20,754 nucleotides of DNA from Chlamydiota bacterium (GCA_027348355.1 DAIEPN010000265.1:1-20754), one strand, 5' to 3'; numbered from the stretch's first letter, positions 1 to 9,729 are shown. Notes: generated by a model from the sequence alone, not told the origin. Numbers and translations are program-made.

Positions 1-125
1 TTTTGAGTGGGGTCTAAAACAAATTGTCTATTACAAGTCAAGCAACGGTAATTTTGTTTACCATTGTGAATATGACCATTTTTTTTGACTAAAGTTGCGA
101 AGCAAGAAGGGCATTTACATTCCAT
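1..125 (-). CDS. IS1-family transposase, N-terminal part (InsA-like zinc ribbon), partial
   Basis: An open frame begins with ATG at 125 and continues to the window edge, giving 41 residues starting MECKCPSC. It has two Cys-x-x-Cys pairs (CPSC near residue 5 and CLTC near residue 28) flanking an NGHIHNGKQNYRC stretch and followed by RQFV. This is the typical N-terminal zinc ribbon of IS1-family transposases, which bind the inverted repeats. A GGAG Shine-Dalgarno (131-134 on the minus strand) sits 5 bases before the start. The DDE catalytic part, and whether it is reached by a frameshift (insA/insB) or in a single frame, lies outside the window, so I cannot say whether the element is active. 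Confidence 0.75.
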   Translation of the reverse strand, partial: MECKCPSCFATLVKKNGHIHNGKQNYRCLTCNRQFVLDPTQ

Positions 126-153
126 AGAGACTCCATTGTACTTGAAGCCATCT

Positions 154-182
154 ATTATGCAGATAGGTAAAAATTTTTTAAA
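154..182 (-). promoter_or_regulatory. Likely transposase promoter inside the IS end
   Basis: On the minus strand a -35-like TTTAAA (182-177) and a -10-like CATAAT (159-154) are separated by exactly 17 bases and lie about 30 bases upstream of the transposase ATG at 125. The -10 matches 5 of 6 and the -35 matches 4 of 6 bases of the sigma-70 consensus. Assignment is by sequence only. Confidence 0.4.
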
Positions 183-202
183 TACTCTCCATCAGCATTA
201 CC
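183..202 (-). repeat. Terminal inverted repeat of the IS1-family element
   Basis: On the minus strand this reads GGTAATGCTGATGGAGAGTA. The GGT-ATGCTG core agrees with the IS1 end sequence recalled from memory. Only one end is in the window, so pairing with the other inverted repeat could not be checked and the inner limit is approximate. Confidence 0.6.
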
Positions 203-258
203 TGTTTAGGACTACCAATTTCATCATAATAATTTCAATTTTATTAAGTCGTTTAAGA

Positions 259-273
259 TATCATGGCATGATA
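259..273. promoter_or_regulatory. Perfect 7+1+7 palindrome before the first plus-strand gene
   Basis: TATCATG-G-CATGATA is a perfect inverted repeat with a single central base, ending 5 bases before the ATG at 279. Its size and place would suit a dimeric repressor site or a small mRNA hairpin near the start codon. No convincing -35/-10 pair was found next to it. The function is a guess. Confidence 0.25.
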
Positions 274-278
274 ATGAT

Positions 279-554
279 ATGAAGGATTTAACTTTAAATT
301 ATATTGCGCAAACTTCTTTTGTTACAACAGGGTATCAAGCTCTGTTCGATTGGAAGCGCGAGATTTGGCAACCTTTGCAGTCACAAGGAAAGCCGCTAAC
401 TCCACAAATACAAGGAATGCAATTCAGCTTTTATCCTGGGCAATACCCATATTCTAGTCAGTTAGAAATGACAACTTACAATGCGAGTTCGGTGCAAATG
501 AGAGCTATGGGCCCAATGGGGGGCCACCAGTGCTCAGTAGAGATGTGTCTTTGA
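279..554 (+). CDS. Hypothetical protein, probable 5' part of a frameshifted gene
   Basis: This frame codes for 91 residues starting MKDLTLNYIAQTSF, with an aromatic- and Gln-rich middle (FSFYPGQYPYSSQ) and a run of Met and Gly near the end. I do not recognise the family. The last 15 or so residues look unnatural and end in a TGA shortly after a run of six G (518-523). The next frame (530-862) continues with well-behaved membrane-protein sequence, and adding one G to the run would join them as ...GPMGGPPVLSRDVSLIGK. I therefore infer one original gene of about 195 residues. There is no clear ribosome binding site before the ATG. The upstream IS end is about 75 bases away, so the native promoter may have been displaced. 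Confidence 0.5.
   Translation: MKDLTLNYIAQTSFVTTGYQALFDWKREIWQPLQSQGKPLTPQIQGMQFSFYPGQYPYSSQLEMTTYNASSVQMRAMGPMGGHQCSVEMCL
518..523 (+). other. G6 homopolymer at the inferred frameshift
   Basis: Six consecutive G lie where the frame of the 279 ORF would have to change to join the frame of the 530 ORF. One extra G (G7) makes a single continuous frame. The sequence alone cannot tell apart a sequencing error, a fixed mutation and reversible slippage (phase variation). Confidence 0.45.
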
Positions 555-862
555 TTGGTAAGACGATCTTTTGTGTATTCGGATACGCGGCGCTTACAGT
601 AGTTGGTGTTGTTGAAACAGTTGTAAGAGCTTTTTTTACTTTAGTAACATTAGCAGTTTTAGTAGGCTATAGAGATAAACTAGTTGGTGAGATTTTTGAT
701 AAATCTGTTGCCAGTTTGATAAACTCGATCGGCGCAACATTTTACTGCTTTATAGCGATTGTTCCTTACGGTGGATCCCCTGATCAAATGATTGGAAGAA
801 TGGTTACAGAACCTCTTTTTAATCTATACGTTAGACCTATGGTTCCATGGATACCTGTTTAA
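530..862 (+). CDS. Hypothetical membrane protein, probable 3' part of the frameshifted gene
   Basis: The frame runs 110 residues from a GTG at 530, but is open in sense before that (GPNGGPPVLSRD), so the GTG is probably not a true start. After SLIGKTIF it has a long hydrophobic stretch (about residues 10-45, enough for one long or two short membrane helices) and a second one (about 64-78, SIGATFYCFIAIVPYGG), with a short polar loop YRDKLVGEIFDKS between them. A C-terminal tail follows, rich in Pro and aromatic residues. Bilobed hydrophobic hairpins of this sort occur in chlamydial inclusion-membrane proteins, but here this is only an analogy. I do not recognise the family. The coiled-coil gene at 916 follows after 53 bases on the same strand. 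Confidence 0.5.
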   Translation: MLSRDVSLIGKTIFCVFGYAALTVVGVVETVVRAFFTLVTLAVLVGYRDKLVGEIFDKSVASLINSIGATFYCFIAIVPYGGSPDQMIGRMVTEPLFNLYVRPMVPWIPV

Positions 863-915
863 TAGGGTAGCGTTAGCTTTCGTATTTTTTTATTAATTTA
901 CATAATTGAGTTCTT

Positions 916-2361
916 ATGAGCCCTCTATTTGGTAGAGATTTGATTTCTCCTTGCTTTGCTAACGTAGATGCTGCAAGGCAGAGTTATGGTAACTATTCAG
1001 AAGAAGAACGCAAGTCTATTTACTTTGAAGAATCGGGAAAAGCCTATGACTTAAGAGATCTTTCTGTTTTTGATAGAGTTTTTCATTGGATCATGGACTG
1101 GATGTATCCGGATGAAAAGATCCGGAAAATTTGTATGGTCTTCCAAAGATGCAAGCATGAGTATTTGGAAATATTCCATGGGCTTACGATTTCGAAGCCC
1201 GCTAATCAGAAACAAACTTTAGTTGAGAATTTGAAAGTTCGTCAGTGCCACTTAGCATTTTTAGAGTTTATTATAGCTGCGAATTGGAATCAGTACCATT
1301 TATATAACATTACTCATCCCGAAGTTAGTATAGATCATAACTATTACAAATGGTTTATAAAAGATCAGGATCTTGCATCTCTAGTTGTTGAACCTCAAGA
1401 TCAAGTAGCAGCATCTGGGGATGAAATTATGCTGAAAAGCTATGCTAAAAAGTTCCAAGATGCTTTTGAAACGTTCCTACAAGCTGTGTATATCTTTGTC
1501 ATGACGACCGATAAAAAAGTAAAGTCTGAAGAAGCTAAGACTTTGGGCACTTTACAACCAATACTTCTGGAGCTATTTAACTCTATTGTAAGATACAAGA
1601 CATCACCTCTTTTCAAAGACTATTTAAATCAGAATCCTACTTTGTTTCAAAATCTGAAGTTTTATAAAAAATATTTAACATCATTCAAATTTCAAGTGCT
1701 CAATGCAATATGTATAAATAAATCTGAGAAACTGGAAACTAAGCAAAATATGCTTACTTTGAAAGCGGCATATTTAGACTTAAGCAAAAAACACCAAAGT
1801 GTTTTAGCGGAGCAAAGTTCTTTAGCTCAGGCCCCATCAAGTTTAGCAAAAGTTGTGCAATCTGTTTCTACCCAAACCGAAGAAATTTCTATAGTCCGTT
1901 CTCCCAAGCTTCCTGTTACTCTTGCCGTTCTGTATAAGAGAAGAGAGCAACTAGAAGATCTTCTTGATCAAGTCAAGGACAAGATAGCCGAGCTAAAGGG
2001 ATCTCAGAAGAAAGAATCTACCGTATCAAAAAAGACTTATGATGGACTTGTAGACAGACTAGTACAACTCCAGGAAGAATTGGGACGATTGAAAATGAAA
2101 TTCACCAAATTAGAAAGTGGTTATAGTGGTCTTCTTTTAGAAAATCAAAATCGGCAAGTTCGAATTTCAAGCCAAAATCATGAACTCGTCAGATTGAGAT
2201 CGGAGTTGGAGCAAAGAAATCAGGAGATTAGAGACTTATATTCCACTTTAGCTAAATTGCAAACAACTTTGGAAACTTTGCTTGTAGCAGCAGTAAAAGA
2301 GGGAACCCTTTTAGAAATTATTGCGGGATCGCAAGGAAATTCGACTCAAGAGATAGCTTAA
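916..2361 (+). CDS. Hypothetical protein with a C-terminal coiled coil
   Basis: This 481-residue protein is not one I recognise. No signal peptide or membrane helix is visible. The N-terminal two thirds look alpha-helical and are rich in aromatic residues (for example FDRVFHWIMDWMYPDEKIRK at 52-71). A Ser/Ala/Gln-rich linker lies around 295-330, and then a long charged heptad-type region from about 340 to 457 (with ELKGSQKK, LQEELGRLKMKF, LRSELEQRNQEIRDL) strongly suggests a coiled coil for oligomerisation or partner binding. The tail is short and polar. The start ATG has only a weak GAG upstream. In an obligate intracellular bacterium such a protein could be a secreted effector or structural factor, but nothing in the sequence proves that. 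It ends 9 bases before a hairpin shared with the convergent typA gene. Confidence 0.75.
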   Translation: MSPLFGRDLISPCFANVDAARQSYGNYSEEERKSIYFEESGKAYDLRDLSVFDRVFHWIMDWMYPDEKIRKICMVFQRCKHEYLEIFHGLTISKPANQKQTLVENLKVRQCHLAFLEFIIAANWNQYHLYNITHPEVSIDHNYYKWFIKDQDLASLVVEPQDQVAASGDEIMLKSYAKKFQDAFETFLQAVYIFVMTTDKKVKSEEAKTLGTLQPILLELFNSIVRYKTSPLFKDYLNQNPTLFQNLKFYKKYLTSFKFQVLNAICINKSEKLETKQNMLTLKAAYLDLSKKHQSVLAEQSSLAQAPSSLAKVVQSVSTQTEEISIVRSPKLPVTLAVLYKRREQLEDLLDQVKDKIAELKGSQKKESTVSKKTYDGLVDRLVQLQEELGRLKMKFTKLESGYSGLLLENQNRQVRISSQNHELVRLRSELEQRNQEIRDLYSTLAKLQTTLETLLVAAVKEGTLLEIIAGSQGNSTQEIA

Positions 2362-2369
2362 TGTGGGCA

Positions 2370-2394
2370 AAGGCGATAGGTGTTCTATCGCCTT
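2370..2394. terminator. Hairpin between convergent genes, probable bidirectional terminator
   Basis: AAGGCGATAG (2370-2379) and CTATCGCCTT (2385-2394) pair perfectly as a 10-bp stem with a 5-base loop. The hairpin lies between the stop of the coiled-coil gene (2361) and the end of typA (2403). The T tracts are weak on both strands (the plus side continues into an AT-rich stretch), so efficiency is uncertain, but placement and symmetry fit a two-way terminator. Confidence 0.7.
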
Positions 2395-2402
2395 GAATTA
2401 TC

Positions 2403-4214
2403 CTATTTATTTCTTTTTCTATCCGCTTCTGTCAGATATCTCTTGCGGAGACGGATATTTCTTGGTGTGATCTCAACAAGTTCATCGTCTTGAATGAAAT
2501 CGATTGCTTGTTCAAGAGTAAATCTTCTTGGAGGAACGAGTATGATGTTTTCGTCACTTCCTGAAGCTCTAACGTTAGTCAACTGCTTTCCTTTCGTTAC
2601 GTTGACAATTAGGTCGTTGTCACGATTATGTTCTCCAACGATCATTCCTTCATATACTTCATCTCCACCGTCAATAAACAGAGTGCCCCTTTCTTGAATC
2701 CCGAAGATAGAATAAGGCGTGGCTTTTCCTAGATTGATGGAGATAAGAGCTCCTTTCTTTCTACCAGGAATTGCACCCTTCCATGGAGCGTAGGAATCAA
2801 AGAGAGAGGTTAAAATTCCAAGCCCTCTAGTTACAGTCATGAATTCGTTACGATAGCCCATGAGACCTCGAGTTGGAATCAAAAATTGAATGCTGGAAAT
2901 TCCGTGTTCGTTTGTTTCCAAAGAGCGCATTTCACCTTTACGTCTTGAAAGTTCTTCGATAACAGCTCCAGAAAATTCTTGCGGAACTTCGATGTGGGCT
3001 ACTTCAATAGGTTCATAATCTTGTCCGTCGACCTTTTTCAAAATAACCTTAGGTTTAGAGATGGCAAATTCTAAATTCTCTCGGCGCATTGCTTCAAGAA
3101 GAACGGAAAGATGAAGTTCTCCTCGTCCGCAAACTCGGATTGCATCGTCCTTACCAGGAATTTCTTCGATTTTTAATGAAATGTTCGCTCGTCTTTCGTG
3201 ATGAAGACGCTCTCTGATTTTATTCATAGTAACATGCTTTCCATCTTTTCCTACAAATGGACTATTGTTTACCATCAGCTCGATCGAAAGTGTCGGTTCA
3301 GCAAGAGTAATGGGAGGGAGCTGCACAATTTTTTCTGGGACGCATAATGTATCTCCAATCATGATCTCTGGGACTCCAGCGATATTCACGATATCACCGA
3401 CTCCGGCCTCAGGCATTTCTACCTTCTTAAGACCGAAATAACCTTCGATACGAACAACTTTGTGCTCAGTTGGGTGTCCATTTTTATCAACTTTTACAAT
3501 CGTTTGGCCTTTCTTGACTTGTCCTTCTAAAATCCTTCCACAAGCTTGTCTTCCAATGAAATCATCGTAGGTAAGAGTCGTAGCCTGCATAAGAAACGGA
3601 AGATCTAAATCTCCAGGAGGAGGGGGCACTTTCTCGATGATAAGTTCGAAGAGAGGTCTCATATTGACTCTAGGATCTGTTACGGACATCGCTGCAAAGC
3701 CGCCAAGTCCTGAAGCGTAGCAAATCGGAAAATCTAGTTGAGCATCATTCGCTCCTAATTCTACAAAGAGGTCGAATGTGAGGTTTAACGCTCTGTCTGG
3801 GTCGGCATGAGGACGATCGATTTTGTTTAGAACCACAATTGGCTGTAGGCCTAGTTTGAGAGCTTGAGATAGAACGAATCTTGTTTGCGGCATAGGTCCT
3901 TCTTGGGCATCAACAAGAAGGAGGACGCAGTTGACCATGCCTAGCACGCGCTCAACTTCACCCGAAAAGTCGGAGTGTCCAGGGGTGTCGATGATGTTGA
4001 TCTTATAATCTTCAAAAAAGATACTGGTGTGTTTTGCAAAAATAGTAATCCCACGCTCTTTTTCTTGATCATAGCTATCCATCATTCTCTCTTGGACAAC
4101 TTCATTGTCACGGAAGATGTTCGATTGTTTTAAAAGACTGTCTAATAAGGTGGTTTTACCATGGTCGATGTGAGCGATGATGGCAATATTACGTATTTTT
4201 TTTGGTGAAAACAT
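2403..4214 (-). CDS. typA: Ribosome-binding translational GTPase TypA/BipA
   Basis: This 603-residue protein has the usual TypA length and layout. GTPase motifs are complete: G1 AHIDHGKT (14-21), the RGITI switch (54-58), DTPGH (76-80) and NKID (130-133). EF-Tu-like domain II, two EF-G-like domains (with [16 protein letters not shown] and RRKGEM) and the TypA-specific C-terminal domain ([23 protein letters not shown], then [17 protein letters not shown]) follow. In other bacteria TypA binds the 70S ribosome and helps 50S assembly and stress or cold adaptation. It is transcribed away from mgtE and converges on the coiled-coil gene. No good Shine-Dalgarno precedes the ATG at 4214, but the N-terminus [20 protein letters not shown] fits the family well, so the start is secure. 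Confidence 0.97.
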   Translation of the reverse strand: MFSPKKIRNIAIIAHIDHGKTTLLDSLLKQSNIFRDNEVVQERMMDSYDQEKERGITIFAKHTSIFFEDYKINIIDTPGHSDFSGEVERVLGMVNCVLLLVDAQEGPMPQTRFVLSQALKLGLQPIVVLNKIDRPHADPDRALNLTFDLFVELGANDAQLDFPICYASGLGGFAAMSVTDPRVNMRPLFELIIEKVPPPPGDLDLPFLMQATTLTYDDFIGRQACGRILEGQVKKGQTIVKVDKNGHPTEHKVVRIEGYFGLKKVEMPEAGVGDIVNIAGVPEIMIGDTLCVPEKIVQLPPITLAEPTLSIELMVNNSPFVGKDGKHVTMNKIRERLHHERRANISLKIEEIPGKDDAIRVCGRGELHLSVLLEAMRRENLEFAISKPKVILKKVDGQDYEPIEVAHIEVPQEFSGAVIEELSRRKGEMRSLETNEHGISSIQFLIPTRGLMGYRNEFMTVTRGLGILTSLFDSYAPWKGAIPGRKKGALISINLGKATPYSIFGIQERGTLFIDGGDEVYEGMIVGEHNRDNDLIVNVTKGKQLTNVRASGSDENIILVPPRRFTLEQAIDFIQDDELVEITPRNIRLRKRYLTEADRKRNK

Positions 4215-4365
4215 GATATTTAATATTGTTAAAATTTTGTTTGGAAACTAATTTTAAAATACTCAGGATTAAAAATCTATAGATAGTTTTACCTAGGAAA
4301 AAGAATTTGCTTTTATTTAGGGGGAATAGGTATTCTGACATTGCGACTGGAGCATAGGATGTGCT
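4215..4365. promoter_or_regulatory. Divergent promoter region between typA and mgtE
   Basis: These 151 AT-rich bases separate two divergent genes and must hold both promoters if neither is internal. For mgtE a weak candidate is TTGCTT (4307-4312) with TATTCT (4331-4336), 18 bases apart. The AGGA at 4355-4358, 7 bases before the ATG at 4366, is a good ribosome binding site. A 10-bp palindrome ATCTATAGAT lies at 4275-4284. I looked for an M-box Mg2+ riboswitch and saw none of its conserved segments. Confidence 0.3.
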
Positions 4366-5829
4366 ATGGATATTCATGAAGAGGACAAGATAAACGAAGA
4401 GCATGCAAGTGCCGGGAATCTGATGGAATCCAGAACAAGCCATCTCGATGACCTTCTTAGTGAGAAGCTTGAAAAGGCTTTCGAGCAACAAACCTCCCAT
4501 TTTATTTTGCATGATATAGCCAAAATTGCCTCGGAATACTCTCCGATTGACCTAGCTTACGTGGCCTCAAGGCTTCCTTCCAACGACCGTTTTGTTCTAT
4601 ATGATAATCTTTCCGATCTCGAAGCAAAAACTCAATTTATTATTAATACTGATAGCAATACAAGAGCTGCTGTTCTTTGGCACATTAGTGATGTGGAAAT
4701 CAAACAATTACTTGAAAATATGCCAACTGATGAAGCGGTATCGGTTCTTGAGGGGATGTCCGAAAGAAGATATCGACGGATTGTTGATATGCTAGAGCCT
4801 GTAAAAGCTGGTAAAATTAAAGAAATTAAGAAGCACCAGCTCAATACGGCTGGTCGCTTAATGACAAGTGAATTTTTTTCTTTTACTATGGATATGATGA
4901 TTGGTCAGGTTGCTGAGTATATCCGCAATAATCCTGGAATTGATCTAACAAGACGTATTTTTGTAGTAAGTTCTATAGGAGAGCTATTAGGATATGTCCC
5001 GGCGCGCAATTTAATCATCAATCCTCATACCTTCACTTTAAAACAAGTTATGCGCCCTATATTACACAAGGTGAATGTAGATTCAACTAGAGAAGAGGTA
5101 GTAGACCTTGTAGAACGTTATAAAATCTCAGCACTTCCTGTAGTGGATGAAAATGATGTGATTATCGGTGTAATTACATATGAAGATGTGGTTGAAGCAA
5201 TTGAAGATATTGCCGATGAAACTATTGGACGCATTGCCGGTACTGGTGAGAAAGTCAGCGAACATGATCCTATGCTTAAACGGTTTTTTGCAAGATCTCC
5301 TTGGTTGATCGTAACTCTCGTGGCAGGTCTCTTAAATATGTGGGTTATGTCTTTTTTTCAAACATACGCAGGCTTTGCTTTTACTTTTGTTTTGTTCTTT
5401 GTCCCTTTAATTACCGGACTTTCTGGGAATATTGGGATTCAGTGCAGTACGGTATTGGTTCGCAGCATGGCAATTGGAGTCCTCTCTGCGGGGAGCAGGG
5501 GAGAGGCAATTTTCAAAGAAATTACAATCGGGCTTTCCATTGGTTTGTTATTTGGAACGATTAGTGGTCTTATCGTGTATACTGTTGATTTCATTGGAAT
5601 TACAGGAATTTCCGTAAACCCTCTTGTGCTCGGTTCGATTGTGGGGATAGGGCTTTGGGGGGCTTGTGTTGCAGGGACGTTACTCGGAGTTTTTTCTCCT
5701 CTTTTCTTTGCAAGGATAGGTGTTGACCCTGCGATTGCATCAGGGCCAATTATCACCGCGTTTAATGATTTTTTGTCTATGTCGATTTATTTTTTAATCG
5801 CTTTAGGACTTGGAACTCTTTTGCTATAA
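4366..5829 (+). CDS. mgtE: Magnesium transporter MgtE
   Basis: This 487-residue protein has the full MgtE plan. A cytoplasmic helical N domain (about 30-160, with LLENMPTDEAVSVLEGM) is followed by two CBS domains (about 165-225 and 228-285, with ALPVVDENDVIIGVITYEDV). A connecting helix leads to five membrane helices from about residue 311. The pore signature is SGNIGIQCST (353-362), where most MgtE proteins have GGN-G-Q. The last part DPAIASGPIITAFND (454-468) carries the conserved acidic Mg2+ site of the final helices. In the family, Mg2+ bound between the cytoplasmic domains closes the inner-membrane channel, so control is mainly on the protein. The start is supported by AGGA 7 bases upstream. 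The DciA-like gene follows after 63 bases. In chlamydiae mgtE lies near gyrB as I recall. Confidence 0.95.
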   Translation: MDIHEEDKINEEHASAGNLMESRTSHLDDLLSEKLEKAFEQQTSHFILHDIAKIASEYSPIDLAYVASRLPSNDRFVLYDNLSDLEAKTQFIINTDSNTRAAVLWHISDVEIKQLLENMPTDEAVSVLEGMSERRYRRIVDMLEPVKAGKIKEIKKHQLNTAGRLMTSEFFSFTMDMMIGQVAEYIRNNPGIDLTRRIFVVSSIGELLGYVPARNLIINPHTFTLKQVMRPILHKVNVDSTREEVVDLVERYKISALPVVDENDVIIGVITYEDVVEAIEDIADETIGRIAGTGEKVSEHDPMLKRFFARSPWLIVTLVAGLLNMWVMSFFQTYAGFAFTFVLFFVPLITGLSGNIGIQCSTVLVRSMAIGVLSAGSRGEAIFKEITIGLSIGLLFGTISGLIVYTVDFIGITGISVNPLVLGSIVGIGLWGACVAGTLLGVFSPLFFARIGVDPAIASGPIITAFNDFLSMSIYFLIALGLGTLLL

Positions 5830-5892
5830 ATTTTATTGCTATTTTGCAGGTTTTTGCACTATAGTCCTGAAACAGAAAAGAAAGGGCTTTTG

Positions 5893-6219
5893 ATGGAGCG
5901 GACACCAAAAAATTATGATGGAACCCAAACTACCAATAAGCATATAAAACAGCTTTTGCCCGGTGTACTAGAAAAACTGGGAAAAAATTATAAAGATCAG
6001 GGAAGTCTTGTAATAGCAGCATGGACGGAGGTGATCGGAGATAATCTAGCTCCCATGACGAGGGCGATTTCTTTCGAAAATGGAACCTTGACAGTACAGG
6101 TGAAAAATTCTACGCTCCATAGTTTGCTTTCAGGACAAGAAAAAGAAAGGTTACTTTCTTTATTAAAGGAGAAGTTCCCCTTTACAAACATTCAAAAGAT
6201 TGTTTTTCGAAGAATCTAA
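5893..6219 (+). CDS. dciA: DUF721/DciA-like protein (probable replicative helicase loader)
   Basis: This 108-residue protein fits the DUF721 family, whose best-known member is DciA, a partner and loader of the replicative helicase DnaB. After a polar N-terminus come LLPGVLEKLG (21-30), the hallmark W-x-x-VIG (AAWTEVIGDNLAPMTR, 42-57), NGTLTVQVKNSTLHSLL (63-79) and the closing IQKIVFRRI (100-108). I chose the ATG at 5893 because AAAGGG lies 7-8 bases before it; the frame is open further upstream only with a TTG start at 5836. It sits 24 bases ahead of gyrB, and DUF721 genes are also neighbours of gyrB in actinobacteria. The family call is good; the helicase-loading role is inferred from the family. 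Confidence 0.8.
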   Translation: MERTPKNYDGTQTTNKHIKQLLPGVLEKLGKNYKDQGSLVIAAWTEVIGDNLAPMTRAISFENGTLTVQVKNSTLHSLLSGQEKERLLSLLKEKFPFTNIQKIVFRRI

Positions 6220-8725
<2,506 letters not shown>

Positions 8726-8727
<2 letters not shown>

Positions 8728-8731
8728 GGAG
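8726..8731 (+). promoter_or_regulatory. Strong ribosome binding site for gyrA overlapping the gyrB stop
   Basis: AAGGAG overlaps the TAA of gyrB (8725-8727) and stands 11 bases before the gyrA ATG. It is the strongest Shine-Dalgarno noticed in the window and suggests that gyrA translation is coupled to gyrB. Confidence 0.6.
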
Positions 8732-8742
8732 ATCGAATCGAC

Positions 8743-9711
8743 ATGTCCTATACTCATGATGAAATTATCCTACCAAGAAACGTAGAAGAAGAAGTGAAAG
8801 AGAGCTATTTGCGCTACTCTATGTCTGTGATCATCTCTAGAGCTCTACCTGATGTGCGTGATGGTCTTAAACCTTCGCAAAGAAGAATTTTGTATGCAAT
8901 GCGCCAACTTAACCTTTCCCCTGGCGGAAAGCATAGAAAGTGCGCAAAGATTTGCGGGGATACATCAGGGGATTTCCATCCTCACGGGGAAACGGTGATC
9001 TATCCAACACTTGTGCGTATGGCCCAGGATTGGGTAATGAGGTATTCTCTCATTGACGGTCAAGGAAACTTTGGATCTATTGATGGAGACCATCCAGCTG
9101 CGATGCGTTATACGGAAGCAAGGCTTACTCATGCTTCTATGGCGCTTATGGAAGATTTGGAAAAAGATACAGTAGATCTGATACCTAACTATGACGAAAC
9201 GAAATTAGAACCTGTCGTATTTCCATCAAAAGTTCCTAATTTGCTTATGAATGGATCTTCAGGGATTGCTGTGGGGATGGCAACAAACATTCCTCCGCAC
9301 AACCTAGAAGAGCTTATCAACGCTACAACTCTTGTGATTGACAATCCTTCTGCTACATTCGATGAGATCATGGAAGTGATGCCAGCGCCTGACTTTCCAA
9401 CGGGTGGGGTCATCTGTGGCTACAGAGGGATTAAAGAAGCATTTCATACCGGAAGAGGAAAACTTCTAGTCAGAGCTGTCATTCGCGTAGAAGATATGGA
9501 TGGAACTGCTGAAAGACAACGTCTCATCATTGATGAGATCCCATACAACGTGAACAAGTCTGAGCTTATTAAACAAATTGCGGATCTTGTAAACGCAAAA
9601 ACACTAGCTGGTATTTCCGATATTCGTGATGAGTCTGATAAAGACGGTCTTCGCATTGTGATTGAACTAAAACGGGGTGAAATTCCTGATGTGACGATCA
9701 ACCAGCTTTAA
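8743..9711 (+). CDS. gyrA: DNA gyrase subunit A, N-terminal part, ended by an in-frame TAA
   Basis: This reading frame codes for 322 residues of GyrA: the N-terminal arm, the winged-helix domain and part of the tower. The catalytic tyrosine is Tyr123 in MRYTEARLT, and LRYSMSVIISRALPDVRDGLKPSQRR (23-48) is typical. The quinolone-determining segment reads HPHGETVIYP (79-88), so Thr84 stands where E. coli has Ser83. The frame ends at TAA 9709-9711 inside the conserved motif NQL-x-KFTNLQVTFGCNM, where chlamydial GyrA proteins have Tyr as I recall. The frame continues unbroken to 11211, so a single base change of TAC or TAT to TAA explains the split. Alone, this piece lacks the coiled coil, the second dimer gate and the DNA-wrapping domain and should not work as gyrase. 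Confidence 0.85.
   Translation: MSYTHDEIILPRNVEEEVKESYLRYSMSVIISRALPDVRDGLKPSQRRILYAMRQLNLSPGGKHRKCAKICGDTSGDFHPHGETVIYPTLVRMAQDWVMRYSLIDGQGNFGSIDGDHPAAMRYTEARLTHASMALMEDLEKDTVDLIPNYDETKLEPVVFPSKVPNLLMNGSSGIAVGMATNIPPHNLEELINATTLVIDNPSATFDEIMEVMPAPDFPTGGVICGYRGIKEAFHTGRGKLLVRAVIRVEDMDGTAERQRLIIDEIPYNVNKSELIKQIADLVNAKTLAGISDIRDESDKDGLRIVIELKRGEIPDVTINQL
9709..9711 (+). other. Premature TAA codon inside gyrA
   Basis: The codons are CAG CTT TAA AAA TTC ACC AAT TTA CAG GTG, i.e. NQL-stop-KFTNLQV. Both sides are in the same frame and both match GyrA without a missing residue, so this is a point nonsense change at a Tyr position, not an insertion, deletion, intein or intron. gyrB, mgtE and tmk are among the genes here that end with TAA or TGA normally, so TAA is a stop in this genome. 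Confidence 0.8.
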
Positions 9712-9729
9712 AAATTCACCAATTTACAG

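Larger units (their letters stand above)
1..202 (-). mobile_element. IS1-family insertion sequence, one end (partial, runs off the left edge)
   Basis: Read on the minus strand from base 202 inward, the DNA starts GGTAATGCTGATGG, which matches 9 of the first 10 bases of the IS1 left inverted repeat as I remember it (GGTGATGCTG). A promoter-like sequence, a Shine-Dalgarno and a transposase start follow in the order expected for an IS1-type left end. The rest of the element lies outside the window. The bases just outside the end (about 203-211) would be one copy of the 8-9 bp target duplication; the other copy is not visible. Boundary at 202 is inferred from the repeat. Confidence 0.75.

Noticed and set aside
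4215..4365. M-box or other Mg2+ riboswitch before mgtE
   Set aside because: The leader is only about 150 bases and AT-rich, and I saw none of the conserved M-box segments or a terminator hairpin.
4189..4512. 107-residue minus-strand open frame across the typA start and mgtE start
   Set aside because: It overlaps two well-supported divergent genes and its low-complexity sequence matches no protein pattern.
9000..9010. Proline at the GyrA position of E. coli Asp87 as an unusual resistance change
   Set aside because: As I recall, chlamydial GyrA commonly reads HPHGE..IYPTLVR, so Pro is probably normal for the phylum.
9709..9711. Genetic-code change or recoding of TAA as tyrosine
   Set aside because: Several nearby genes (gyrB at 8725-8727, the end of gyrA at 11209-11211, mgtE) end at TAA just where their families end, and no other conserved gene here has an internal TAA.
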